In this document: positions 35,147-45,243 of the stretch, piece after piece | Layout of the letters: every line of letters starts with the position of its first letter | How positions within the stretch are numbered: the first letter of the stretch is position 1 | From: CAWJMN01 sp963844055 | GTDB lineage: Bacteria; Planctomycetota; Planctomycetia; Pirellulales; Pirellulaceae | Assembly (NCBI GenBank): GCA_963844055.1 | Contig: CAWJMN010000001.1 | Span: forward strand, 3,720,001-3,784,000 | DNA: 64,000 nt | Reading direction: 5' to 3' | Made by a program: the position numbers and the translations under genes | Notes under the pieces: generated by a model | What the model saw: the letters and a program-made list of their open reading frames with translations, nothing else | Databases searched by the model: none | Told to the model about the DNA's origin: nothing

Positions 35147-36475
35147 TTACTCCATCCGGTCCAGCGTCTCTGTCAAGATTTCCGTGACATCGGGCCCATT
35201 TCTTAGACTGCTGGCGATCTCGGCCGGTGCAAATACGCGAACGCGCTTCACAAAATCGTCGAATTGCTTTGTCGCCAGGGTGTGAACAACGGGAGAAACT
35301 TCTGGCAAAGGACGGTAGACCTTCTCTTTGGGAAAGTGAATTTCTACGCGGAACTCCACTTCCCGCTTCGTCGGAGGTGCATCGACCAAAATCTGGTGGG
35401 GCGCAATTCGCCGTCCCAAAGCGCGACTAGCAGTAATGGCCAGCTCTTCACTGAAGGCAGCCAGCCACGGGTAAGGCCGCCGAGCAATACGCTGATAAAT
35501 CGCCTGGTTTTGAAAGAAGCTAAATTCTGCCACTCGTTTATAGAGTGCTCGCGTTGGACCAAACAGCCCCGCCAGGATCTCGCCAGCTGGCGCACCAACC
35601 GATGCATCCAGCAATGCTTGGATCATCCCGTGCTCCGAAAGACGAAACAGCGGATCCAGTTCAAGCTGGCCATGCAAAAGGTAGAAAGCGCGTTGCAGCA
35701 TGGCTGTCGCACTGCGAACCGCGTGGTGCCAATAGACTTCGCTGAACATTACGTACCGAGCAAATACCATCATCTCGGCCGCCGTTCGCCCCTTTTCCGA
35801 AATGGCCAACCCATCGCCCGCTTCATTTAAACAGAGGCTGCCAACAAGGCGTTGCTGATCAAAATGACGACCGTAAGGCACGCCGGCATGTAGGCTATCT
35901 CGCGAGAGGTAGTCCATCTTGTCGATATCGATGGGGCCAGAAATCAAGCTCGCTAAAATCTTTTGACGTCGATCCACCGGCTTGCCCGACAGAAGCTGTG
36001 TCACCTCGCGGGGCTGAATATTCCAGTCATCGCGCAGTAAGTCTGCGATCTCTCCCTCGAGGAGAAAGCTGTTGGCAAACAGCTCATGACTAGGAACACC
36101 TGGCAACCGAATATCTTCAATCGGATGACAAAAGGGCCAGTGTCCCAGGTCGTGCAAGAGGGCCGCAACGATGAAAACCTCGGCGTTTTCCGGCTGAATT
36201 GCCGCAGAAAACCGCTCATCGGCGGAGAGCTGCTTCAAATAGATCAGGGCATTGCGATAAACGCCCAGCGAGTGCTCAAACCTGGTGTGAAGCGCCGCTG
36301 GATACACCAATGACACAAGTCCAAGCTGGCTAATGCGCGACAAGCGACGAAACTCGGCCGTATCTATAAGCTGTTTCACGCGCGGGGTCAGCGGGACATC
36401 CATCTCGTACGGGATGCGAATCAACTGCTGCCGGTGATCGAGCGCCCGTAGTTCTGGAATGTCTGCGAGCGTCAT
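35147..36475 (-). CDS. HD-domain phosphohydrolase (dGTPase/SAMHD1-like)
   Basis: A 442-aa HD-superfamily protein. Metal ligands are visible in HTRFEHSLGVYRNAL and in ALLHDLGHWPFCHPIED, with a later Asp in DIDKMDYLSRDSLHAGVPYG, the arrangement of YdhJ/SAMHD1-type deoxynucleotide or polyphosphorylated nucleotide hydrolases. The segment FRRLSRISQLGLVSLVYPAA is the typical start of this family. Cytoplasmic. The substrate cannot be told from the sequence. Confidence 0.88.
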   Translation of the reverse strand: MTLADIPELRALDHRQQLIRIPYEMDVPLTPRVKQLIDTAEFRRLSRISQLGLVSLVYPAALHTRFEHSLGVYRNALIYLKQLSADERFSAAIQPENAEVFIVAALLHDLGHWPFCHPIEDIRLPGVPSHELFANSFLLEGEIADLLRDDWNIQPREVTQLLSGKPVDRRQKILASLISGPIDIDKMDYLSRDSLHAGVPYGRHFDQQRLVGSLCLNEAGDGLAISEKGRTAAEMMVFARYVMFSEVYWHHAVRSATAMLQRAFYLLHGQLELDPLFRLSEHGMIQALLDASVGAPAGEILAGLFGPTRALYKRVAEFSFFQNQAIYQRIARRPYPWLAAFSEELAITASRALGRRIAPHQILVDAPPTKREVEFRVEIHFPKEKVYRPLPEVSPVVHTLATKQFDDFVKRVRVFAPAEIASSLRNGPDVTEILTETLDRME

Positions 36476-36555
36476 CTTGGAATCTTTTTCGAGAGCTTAC
36501 GAAGTGTCGAATGCCAGCAACGGTAAATTGCCGTGCTCCATTACCAAACCACAAA

Positions 36556-36984
36556 CTAACTTCGAATCTTCTTCATCTGCTCTGCAATCCAGATTTCCAA
36601 TTCACCGAAGTCGACCGGAGGAAGCTGCGAAAGATCTGGGCGAAGCCGAACCGCTTCATTTACATACACATGGCGGATATCACGTTGCGACTTTTCGGTA
36701 TTCCAGTGCACCAAGATTCGGATGCAGCGACGCAAGCTCCCCGGAACATCGATCTCGTAGGTGCACAGCAGAGGAACGTCGAGCCAACCGAGCTGGCGAG
36801 CTGCCAAAGCAGGGAACTCGGCATTTAGATCGCTCGTGACGCTAAAGGTGGCGCTGGCAACCATCTCGGTGTCGATGTTGTTGATCCGAATCAACAAGGC
36901 AAGCAACTGACGGGTCGCCGCCAGAATCTCCTCTTTGGAGTTGGTTTCAACAGTTGTGGCCCCACGCACACCACGACACAGCAT
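36556..36984 (-). CDS. aroH: Chorismate mutase, AroH type
   Basis: From ATG 36984 the product is 142 aa and begins MLCRGVRGATTVETNSKEEI, strongly matching B. subtilis AroH (RGIRGATTVE). Also present: TFSVTSDLNAEFPALAARQL, VPLLCTYEIDVPGSLRRCIR and RHVYVNEAVRLRPDL, which carry the Arg, Glu and Cys residues of the trimeric AroH active site. It converts chorismate to prephenate, the branch point to Phe and Tyr. A GTG at 36999 would add five residues. It stands apart from the aroA-pdxJ-aroE group 6 kb away. Confidence 0.93.
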   Translation of the reverse strand: MLCRGVRGATTVETNSKEEILAATRQLLALLIRINNIDTEMVASATFSVTSDLNAEFPALAARQLGWLDVPLLCTYEIDVPGSLRRCIRILVHWNTEKSQRDIRHVYVNEAVRLRPDLSQLPPVDFGELEIWIAEQMKKIRS

Positions 36985-37552
36985 GAAATCGCCCTTCACA
37001 GTGCAATCAACGAAAACCCCCAGAGCGTCACGCGACGTTCTTTTTGAACCGGAGTTGGATCCGGCGATAGAGCCACATCAGTACTAACGCACTCTATACC
37101 GTTTGAGAATACAGCCGCACGGATGCAGAAGATACTGGCTAATTCCAAGAATATGAGGCTGCAAAGGATCTCTGTCCTTGGACCTCCTACCGCCGTTCAG
37201 GATCGCGAGTCCTACATATCCGGAGGATGCAAAGAGAGCTGGCCCAGAGGATTCCGGGATGCCAGCCATCCGGCCGAGCCCCGTTTCGACCCCAATCGGC
37301 CAGGGTTTTTAGGGGAAGACAACTCAAGGAAGCCTGTCCAATGGCCGATATTATCTATCTCTTCCGAGTCACAAGCCATTGTGACAACGAGAGTTACGGC
37401 GAACAAACGGGGTTTTCGGAAAAAAAGCATCCGCCCCCCTTTGCATCGCGAGAAGGTTTGGCTAATATTTCGAGGGTCGTGACGAGGAATTGGTCATCAC
37501 AATCGATGCCCAGTTCTTCTTTTTTTTGAGAGACAAAAGTCAGCCACCCCGG
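36985..37552. other. Non-coding stretch upstream of the 16S promoters
   Basis: About 570 bp between the chorismate mutase start and the first rRNA promoter. Several short frames occur on both strands, but none shows a signal peptide, a motif or good codon composition. The last part (37505-37530) is T-rich. I see no RNA gene in it. Confidence 0.45.
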
Positions 37553-37580
37553 TTGACGCTGAATCTCAAAGTGTTACGAT
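37553..37580 (+). promoter_or_regulatory. 16S rRNA promoter P1
   Basis: TTGACG (37553-37558), 16-base spacer, TACGAT (37575-37580): a sigma-70-like promoter about 315 bp before the 16S gene. The surrounding sequence resembles P2. Confidence 0.65.
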
Positions 37581-37647
37581 TCGCTGAGTGAAGTTCCAAG
37601 TGATCTTCACTGTGCGACGCGAATAAAAAATATTTCAAAGCACCCGG

Positions 37648-37675
37648 TTGACGGGAAACTTTGAAGTGCTAAGAT
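37648..37675 (+). promoter_or_regulatory. 16S rRNA promoter P2
   Basis: TTGACG (37648-37653), 16-base spacer, TAAGAT (37670-37675). It shares the CCGGTTGACG start, spacer length and a GATTCG tail with P1 95 bp upstream, so the two look like a duplicated promoter unit, as in tandem rRNA promoters of other bacteria. Confidence 0.7.
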
Positions 37676-37722
37676 TCGTGACTCAACTGCGATCGACGTG
37701 ATGTCGAATCGCTAAATGAATT

Positions 37723-37735
37723 TGATCTTTGACAA
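37723..37735 (+). promoter_or_regulatory. boxA-like antitermination site in the rRNA leader
   Basis: TGATCTTTGACAA resembles the E. coli rrn boxA TGCTCTTTAACAA and lies in the leader between P2 and the 16S gene. It would recruit NusB/NusE for antitermination. Assigned by motif and position. Confidence 0.5.
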
Positions 37736-37895
37736 TTTGGTAGTGACCTTTCAACTCTTTTTGAGTCTTGTCAGCAAGATGACTGTGTTTCTTCATCGTG
37801 AAGTCGCAAGGCCGGCACGGTGAGGAAGTAAAACTAATGGTAACTTCAGTTGGCTAGTTAATCCAAAAGCTTGCTTTTGGGATAATGCAAATAAT

Positions 37896-39426
<1,531 letters not shown>

Positions 39427-39531
39427 AATCCAAAGTTAACTTAGGTTACTTTGAATAAGTGCACACAGCTCTTGAATTGATGGAAGGTCACCCAATCTTC
39501 GGATTGGAAACTATCAAATTGAATTGATAAA

Positions 39532-39570
39532 CCTCACTCGGGTCTAGCCAGGTCCGAGTGAGGTTTTTTT
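39532..39570 (+). terminator. Rho-independent terminator of the solitary 16S gene
   Basis: CCTCACTCGG (39532-39541) pairs perfectly with CCGAGTGAGG (39554-39563), followed by seven T. It lies about 113 bp after the 16S 3' end and shows that the rRNA transcript does not continue into a 23S gene. Confidence 0.92.
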
Positions 39571-39946
39571 ATGCGCGCATCGCAACTTCCCCAGTGGCAA
39601 TCGCCCTACCCTGCCCCCTCGTACAAAGCCACGTCACCATTTGGCGATGAATCTTCGTCGATTGGCCAAGTGCAGATGATGCTTGATTTCTATCTAGAGA
39701 TTGCCAACTCCAGGCAATGCATTTTGGTGGAGATATGTTTTCGTCGGTGGGCTCATAAACGGTCACTATCAAATCCTCGCCACGAGCTGCGATCGACTCA
39801 CAACAGTAGGGGAGCGGGCAAACGGTCTGTTTTACTCGACTTTTCCCGAGGGAATTGCGTCTCCCCGGCTAGAATGAATCGCCGTTGTTTGCTATTTTCT
39901 GGATTGATTCAAAGCTTCGTTCTTTGCCTGTTACATCTGGGCTTTT
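39571..39946. other. Intergenic region downstream of 16S
   Basis: About 375 bp between the 16S terminator and the PH-domain gene. A 229-codon frame begins at 39571 but overlaps the PH-domain gene in another frame and shows no motif, so I treat it as chance. No tRNA was found. Confidence 0.5.
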
Positions 39947-40468
39947 ATGACTACTCTTGCTGCCTCGTCGCCGGTTGTCACTCCGATCTCGGGTGTTTCT
40001 CCTGCGGAACTGAAAGAGACAACGGTCATGACCGTTTGGCCATCCAATGCCAAATATGCTCTTGGACGGCTGCTCGGCCAGGCTTACGAAATCACATTTC
40101 CCGATGTCTATATCTTTCGCCTGGGAAACCTATTCGCGCTGGCTTCAATTCCGGTCGCGCTGGTTTTGTTTTTCCTGCGAATCGCCCCCTTTGTGGCAAC
40201 CCGTTACCAGCTAACCAACCGCCGCGTGGTGGTACAGCGTGGATTGATGGGAAAAGATGAACGCTGGGTAGAGCATGACCGGTTTGATTCGGTCTCGGTC
40301 GAGGTTCAACCTGGCCAAGCTTGGTATGACGCTGGCGATCTTATCTTCAAGCAGGGAAATACCGAGACTTTCCGCCTTGAGGGAGTTAGCCGCCCAGAGG
40401 CTTTCCGTCAAACGGTCATGAAGGCGCAAATGATCCATGCCGGAATTCGCAAGTCTCGCAAAGCCTAG
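39947..40468 (+). CDS. PH-domain (bPH_2/DUF304) membrane protein
   Basis: A 173-aa protein. A hydrophobic segment around residues 65-85 (LFALASIPVALVLFFLRIAP) is followed by YQLTNRRVVVQRGLMGKDER, the usual start of bacterial PH domains of the DUF304 type, then FDSVSVEVQPGQAWYDAGDL and a C-terminal helix. It is anchored in the membrane with the PH fold likely cytoplasmic. No specific function is known. Confidence 0.8.
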   Translation: MTTLAASSPVVTPISGVSPAELKETTVMTVWPSNAKYALGRLLGQAYEITFPDVYIFRLGNLFALASIPVALVLFFLRIAPFVATRYQLTNRRVVVQRGLMGKDERWVEHDRFDSVSVEVQPGQAWYDAGDLIFKQGNTETFRLEGVSRPEAFRQTVMKAQMIHAGIRKSRKA

Positions 40469-40499
40469 TTTAGGCGGCGATACCTTTTGCGGCATTCTT

Positions 40500-41111
40500 T
40501 TAGAACAGAAGCCGCGGCTGGCTTAGGTCGGCCAAAATAATTTGCAGAGCATCGGCCACGGTCTGGCTGGACATGCTTGGGAAATCTTGACGCTCTGTCA
40601 AAACCTGAGCAGGGGTAAGCGGCAAGTGAATAAAAGCGGCCCGTGTTTTTAGCCGCTGCTTCTGAATATTGTAGTGCGATAGATAGTGCATCGCATTACA
40701 TAGGTAGGTTCCTGCATGGTAAGAAACCTGCGCAGGAATATTTGCCTCTCGAAGTAGTGCCGACCAATGATCCAGTGGCAACTGACTACGGTAGGCGGCG
40801 GGCCCATCGGAAGTCAGTGGCGCAAATTCATCCGGCAATTGCTGGGAATTTCCGCCCACATTGATGCCAAAAGCCTCTAAGTGAATTCGAGAGGAACCTG
40901 GCGACTGCCCGAGATGCAGGGCATAGTCATAGTTCGCCGCTAAATCTTCCGCTAAGCGAGCTTTTGCTTTCGAAAAATCGACGGGATAACGCCGGGTTAC
41001 AATCTGGGGAGCGTCCGGAAGATCTCGAGTTAGCGCAACAAGTGCTTGCCAACTGGAATTTTCTTTCCAGCGATCATATGGTTCAAAGGCAGTAATCAGT
41101 ACCGTTGGCAC
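40500..41111 (-). CDS. pcp: Pyroglutamyl-peptidase I-like peptidase
   Basis: A 203-aa protein of the C15 family. It starts MPTVLITAFEPYDRWKENSS (compare GFEPFGG..NPS) and has the catalytic triad elements Glu in SSRIHLEAFGIN, Cys in YHAGTYLCNAMHYL (about residue 142) and His in AAFIHLPLTP (about 165). It removes N-terminal pyroglutamate from peptides in the cytoplasm. The start has EPYDRW in place of the common PFGG, but the active-site residues are intact. Confidence 0.88.
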   Translation of the reverse strand: MPTVLITAFEPYDRWKENSSWQALVALTRDLPDAPQIVTRRYPVDFSKAKARLAEDLAANYDYALHLGQSPGSSRIHLEAFGINVGGNSQQLPDEFAPLTSDGPAAYRSQLPLDHWSALLREANIPAQVSYHAGTYLCNAMHYLSHYNIQKQRLKTRAAFIHLPLTPAQVLTERQDFPSMSSQTVADALQIILADLSQPRLLF

Positions 41112-41368
41112 AAAAAGTAAACGCTTTTCCCAGACAGTTTATCGCCCGTCAGTTTTGTGTGGGCACTCTGCCATCAGCGGTGAAAATTACGGAAAGGTCT
41201 GCAAAGCAATATAGTCTCGCCCTAGGACAATGGCCAACTTTTTTTGCCCTCTTTCCCGCTGAATTACCGGTCCTCAGGAAGCAGGGAGACTTTTAGTCCA
41301 CCAAGTCTTTTCGTTAAGATCTAGTGTTCCGTCCCCGTCCCTTTGATGTTTGCCTTCGGGAGTTACCA

Positions 41369-42019
41369 ATGCCTGGATTCACTCTTCGTTTTCTGGCCGC
41401 GAGCTTGGCTGTTTTGTTTTCCCTGGCCTTTTATTCCACAGCCAATGCAGGGAAGTTCAATGCGGTTCTAAGCCCCGGTGATAAGGCTCCCGATTTTTCG
41501 GACCTGGATGGGGTGGATGGAAAGAAGCATTCCTTGCAAGAAGTGGCAGATTTCGATGCCGTGGTGATCGTATTCACCTGCAACAGCTGCCCCTATGCCG
41601 TTGATTTAGAGGACCGGCTCATTCAATTGGCCAAGACTTTTGGGGCATCTGGGAAAAAATGTGCGGTCATTGCGATCGGCAGCAACACCATTCCAGCAGA
41701 TTCGCTCGAAGCGATGACCGTCCAAGCTAAGGAAAAGGGATTTCCTTTTTGGTACTTGTATGATGCCACGCAAAAAGTGGCCAAGGATTTTGGGGCGACG
41801 CGTACTCCAGAAGTCTTTGTTTTGAACAAAGAACGAAACTTGGTCTACCAAGGGATGTTCGATAACAGCCCTGATGGAAAAAACGTGACCACAAAATACG
41901 TCGAACAAGCCGTTAACGACACACTCGCAGGAAAAATTCCCGCCACGCAAGAGACGGCACCGGTCGGTTGCCTCATTCGGTTTGCTAAAAACCGGGGCGA
42001 CCGAGGAAAGGCGAAGTAG
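41369..42019 (+). CDS. Secreted thioredoxin-fold (AhpC/TSA-like) protein
   Basis: The ATG at 41369 (GGGAG upstream) starts a signal peptide, MPGFTLRFLAASLAVLFSLA, cut near ANA. The mature 190-residue protein has a redoxin start (LSPGDKAPDFSDLDGVDGKK) and the active-site segment VIVFTCNSCPYAVDLEDRLI with a CxxC (CNSC). TRTPEVFVLNKERNLVYQG supplies the cis-Pro region. Homologues are common in planctomycetes and probably act in periplasmic thiol chemistry. A C-terminal VGCLIRF segment with one extra Cys is a frequent feature of the group. Confidence 0.85.
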   Translation: MPGFTLRFLAASLAVLFSLAFYSTANAGKFNAVLSPGDKAPDFSDLDGVDGKKHSLQEVADFDAVVIVFTCNSCPYAVDLEDRLIQLAKTFGASGKKCAVIAIGSNTIPADSLEAMTVQAKEKGFPFWYLYDATQKVAKDFGATRTPEVFVLNKERNLVYQGMFDNSPDGKNVTTKYVEQAVNDTLAGKIPATQETAPVGCLIRFAKNRGDRGKAK

Positions 42020-42115
42020 AGTTTTTAAGATTTTGAACGGGGCACTACCAGAAATTACGGCGATAGGGCTTCGGCCTCCCCTCCCCTGTCGTCCACAAAG
42101 ACTCAACCAGCCTGC

Positions 42116-42967
42116 CTAAAACCCGAGGAATTCCTCTGCCACATCACGTAGCATGCCTACGTCTGTGGGGCTTCCGGTCCATTTTGCAAAATCGATCACA
42201 ATCTGGCGGATGAGGATTTCAAAGCCATCTACCACTTTACACCCGTGTTCTTGTGCCGTGCGGATCAACCAAGTGGAAGGTGGGTCATAAATCGCGTCAA
42301 CAACCATCATGGTAGGACGCAACGACTCGACAACGATCGGAAACTTGGCATTCGGGTCTGCATGTCCCAGACTTGTGGCATTTACCACGAGATCGACGTC
42401 CTCGGGAACTTCGTAACCACCTTTCCAGTGGACCAAAGTCGCAGGAACCTGCAACTCTTGCGTTAGTGTGGCTACTAACGTTTCGCCTGTGGCCAGGGTT
42501 CGGCTAAGAATAATGAACTCTCTTGCCCCTGCTTTTGCCAGTTCAACAGCGACAGCTCGCCCAAAGCTTCCGGCACCAAATAGAACGACCTTCTTGCCCG
42601 CTGGGTCAAATTCAGTTTCCCTCATCGCCTGCAGGGCCGCTTGTCCTTCCGTATTGTCACCCTCCAACTTGTGGTCGACGCAACGGACAAAGTTGACCGC
42701 CCCCATTTGCTTGGCGGTTGGCGTGAGCGAGTCTAAAAAGGGAAGTACGGCGCTCTTATGCGGCATGGCGATATTGGCACCATAGAAACCCATCGCGCGC
42801 AAACCACGAACCGCGTCTTCGAGAGATGCTGGTGCAACCTCAAGCGTCAAATACCGCCAATCAAGCCCGGCGGCAGAAAACGCCTTCTCCATCAGATATT
42901 GCATGGGATTGCCACCAACGGGCTGTCCCAAACAACACACTACTTCCTGCAAAGGATTTGTCGGCAT
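42116..42967 (-). CDS. aroE: Shikimate dehydrogenase
   Basis: A 283-aa enzyme reducing 3-dehydroshikimate to shikimate with NADPH. The catalytic Lys and Asp are in ANIAMPHKSAVLPFLD and EGDNTEGQAALQAM, the substrate Asn in GAVNFVR, and the NADP-binding loop in VVLFGAGSFGRAVAVELAKA. It ends with the usual GFEILIRQIVIDFAKWTG segment. It lies in the same direction as pdxJ and aroA (gaps of 98 and 52 bp), suggesting a shared transcript. Confidence 0.93.
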   Translation of the reverse strand: MPTNPLQEVVCCLGQPVGGNPMQYLMEKAFSAAGLDWRYLTLEVAPASLEDAVRGLRAMGFYGANIAMPHKSAVLPFLDSLTPTAKQMGAVNFVRCVDHKLEGDNTEGQAALQAMRETEFDPAGKKVVLFGAGSFGRAVAVELAKAGAREFIILSRTLATGETLVATLTQELQVPATLVHWKGGYEVPEDVDLVVNATSLGHADPNAKFPIVVESLRPTMMVVDAIYDPPSTWLIRTAQEHGCKVVDGFEILIRQIVIDFAKWTGSPTDVGMLRDVAEEFLGF

Positions 42968-43065
42968 AGGGCAATCTCGTCCTCACGCATCACAGGCTGG
43001 AACTTGCCGCCGTAAGTTCCCATTGGTTCAGGAAGAATCCCGGTTGAGGAGATTCACGTTTAACA

Positions 43066-43782
43066 CTAACCCATCATCAAGGCTTTCATCTCGCGCACGG
43101 CTCGTTCCATGCCTACAAAAACGGCGCGTGAAATAATACTATGACCGATATTCAGCTCTCGCATGGAGGGGATCGCAGCAACTGGCTTTACATTTTGGTA
43201 ATTCAAGCCGTGGCCCGCATGCAATTTCATTCCGGATTCGACAATCTGCTTACCGCCCTTTGCTAGCTTTTCAAGCTCCTTATGGATGGCAGCTTCACCA
43301 CGGGCCAGGGCATATTGTCCCGTATGTAACTCGACAGCAGCCACCCCCAACTTGGCGGCAGCATCCAACTGCTTGGGATCGGCGTCGAGGAACAGGCTGA
43401 CGACCACCCCAGTATCATGAAGTTGCTTGATCGAGCGCTCGACGGCACTCCAGTGAGTGATAACATCAAGGCCCCCTTCGGTTGTCACCTCTTCGCGGCG
43501 TTCCGGAACAAGCGTTGCCTGATCTGGCTTTGCTTGGCAAGCAATCGCAACGATCTCGGCAGCGCAGGAGAGTTCCAAGTTCAACTTGATGTGGACGGTT
43601 TGACGTAAGACATGCAGATCACGGTCGTTGATGTGACGACGATCTTCTCGCAAATGGATCGTGATCCCGTCTGCGCCGCCAAGCTCGGCCAACACGGCCG
43701 CTGCGGCCGGATCAGGTTCGTACGTTTTACGAGCCTGCCGAATGGTCGCAACGTGGTCAATATTGACGCCTAATTCAAGCAT
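43066..43782 (-). CDS. pdxJ: Pyridoxine 5'-phosphate synthase
   Basis: A 238-aa TIM-barrel enzyme that joins 3-amino-1-hydroxyacetone phosphate and deoxyxylulose 5-phosphate to give pyridoxine phosphate. It begins MLELGVNIDHVATIRQARKT and has GITIHLREDRRHINDRDL and KLNLELSCAAEIVAIA with the catalytic Glu and His residues, and ends in the phosphate-binding RELNIGHSIISRAVFVGME. It sits between aroA and aroE. Confidence 0.96.
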   Translation of the reverse strand: MLELGVNIDHVATIRQARKTYEPDPAAAAVLAELGGADGITIHLREDRRHINDRDLHVLRQTVHIKLNLELSCAAEIVAIACQAKPDQATLVPERREEVTTEGGLDVITHWSAVERSIKQLHDTGVVVSLFLDADPKQLDAAAKLGVAAVELHTGQYALARGEAAIHKELEKLAKGGKQIVESGMKLHAGHGLNYQNVKPVAAIPSMRELNIGHSIISRAVFVGMERAVREMKALMMG

Positions 43783-43834
43783 GGGAGGAGAACTCTAGGT
43801 TTTTCGTAAGCTAACAACCAACAACCATCATGCA

Positions 43835-45133
43835 CTAAACCGAGCCATGTGCCGCCGAGGTATCACAAAGCTTTTGCAAATCTTCGAAGTAATGGGGATA
43901 GGTCTTTGCCGTGCAGCCTGGGTTCAAAATCACAACGCCAGGCACACGCAGCCCCGCCAACGAAAAGCTCATGGCCATCCGATGGTCATTATAGGTTTCC
44001 AGAGAGGCACCATGTAGCGGCGCCGGATGAACCCGAAGCCCATCCTCCCACTCATCGACCTGCGCACCGAGCTTTCGCAGCTCACGAGCCAAATCACCAA
44101 TGCGATCGGTCTCTTTGTGGCGAATGTGGCCAACGCCACGCATGGTGGTTGGTCCATCCGCAAAGAGCGCCACTACCGCCAAGGTTTGGACGGTGTCGCT
44201 AATTGCGTTCATGTCCACATCAATGCCGCGCAGGGGCTTGCCGACTACCGTGATCCCCGCTTCGCTATGCTGAACTTCACAGCCCATCTGGGCAAGGCAG
44301 TCTACAAAACCAACATCCCCTTGCATCGCTTCTCGATGCAGCCCCTTCACCGTGACTCGTCCGCCCGTCACTGCGGCCGCACCCCAAAAATAGCTGGCGG
44401 CCGAGGCATCGGGCTCAATCGCATAGTCACAGCCCAGGTACGACTGCCCGCCGGGGATTTCAAATCGCTTAAAGTCGTGCGAACTTCCACGCACTCCAAA
44501 TGATGCCATCACTTGCAGCGTCATCGTGACATACGGCTTGGAGACCAAGTCTCCCACGACATCCAAACAGACCGTCGATTTGGCCAAAGGAGCTGCCATT
44601 AAAAGACCGCTCAAAAACTGGCTGGAGATCGATCCGCTAATCTGTGCCGTTCCCCCCGTGAGCCCTCTTCCGTTCACAACGACGGGTGGGGCACCGGTCC
44701 CCAGTTCACTGACCACGTCGGCGCCAAGCTCATTCATTGTTTGCAGCAGGTCGGCAATGGGACGTTGCCGCATGCGTGGAATGCCATCCAAACGATAGGT
44801 TCCATGCCCCAGCGCTACCATCGCCGTAAGAAAACGAATTGTTGTTCCACTATTCGCGACGTAGAGATCGGCCTTTTTTGCAGGAATGTTACCCGCACAA
44901 CCACTCACACGCAGCAACTTACCCTCTTGCTCGCTGGTAACAGCAATCCCCAGCCGCTCCAGGCTTTCGAGCATGACATGGGTGTCTTCACTTGCAAGCG
45001 CACCACGCAAGATCGATGGCCCCTTGGCGAGCGCTGCGCAAACCAAGGCGCGATTCGTGATGCTCTTCGAACCGGGAGGCTGAATTGCCCCTACGATAGG
45101 CCCTGTCGGGGCAATAACAATTTGGTCAGTCAC
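43835..45133 (-). CDS. aroA: EPSP synthase (3-phosphoshikimate 1-carboxyvinyltransferase)
   Basis: A 432-aa enzyme of the shikimate pathway that adds the enolpyruvyl group of PEP to shikimate 3-phosphate. Motifs: IQPPGSKSITNRALVCAALA, NSGTTIRFLTAMVALGHG, RLDGIPRMRQRPIADLL and RHKETDRIGDLARELRKLGA. It is the first gene of the aroA-pdxJ-aroE group. The NSGTTIRFL stretch differs from the NAGTAMRPL glyphosate-contact region of E. coli AroA; whether this changes inhibitor sensitivity was not assessed. Confidence 0.96.
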   Translation of the reverse strand: MTDQIVIAPTGPIVGAIQPPGSKSITNRALVCAALAKGPSILRGALASEDTHVMLESLERLGIAVTSEQEGKLLRVSGCAGNIPAKKADLYVANSGTTIRFLTAMVALGHGTYRLDGIPRMRQRPIADLLQTMNELGADVVSELGTGAPPVVVNGRGLTGGTAQISGSISSQFLSGLLMAAPLAKSTVCLDVVGDLVSKPYVTMTLQVMASFGVRGSSHDFKRFEIPGGQSYLGCDYAIEPDASAASYFWGAAAVTGGRVTVKGLHREAMQGDVGFVDCLAQMGCEVQHSEAGITVVGKPLRGIDVDMNAISDTVQTLAVVALFADGPTTMRGVGHIRHKETDRIGDLARELRKLGAQVDEWEDGLRVHPAPLHGASLETYNDHRMAMSFSLAGLRVPGVVILNPGCTAKTYPHYFEDLQKLCDTSAAHGSV

Positions 45134-45243
45134 GGTCAGCGATCAATTTCGAGGGATGCCAGAAGGGGTGAGTGTCATCAAGCGAACACTAACCCCGCGA
45201 TTCAATTCCAGCCGAGAAAACCGGGCCTCTTGCCTGGTTTTGA

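Noticed and set aside
37123..37529. Two overlapping plus-strand frames upstream of 16S
   Set aside because: No start signal, no motif, compositional bias of non-coding DNA; they run toward the rRNA promoters.
39571..40260. 229-codon frame after the 16S terminator
   Set aside because: It overlaps the PH-domain gene in another phase, has no motif or signal and an odd composition.
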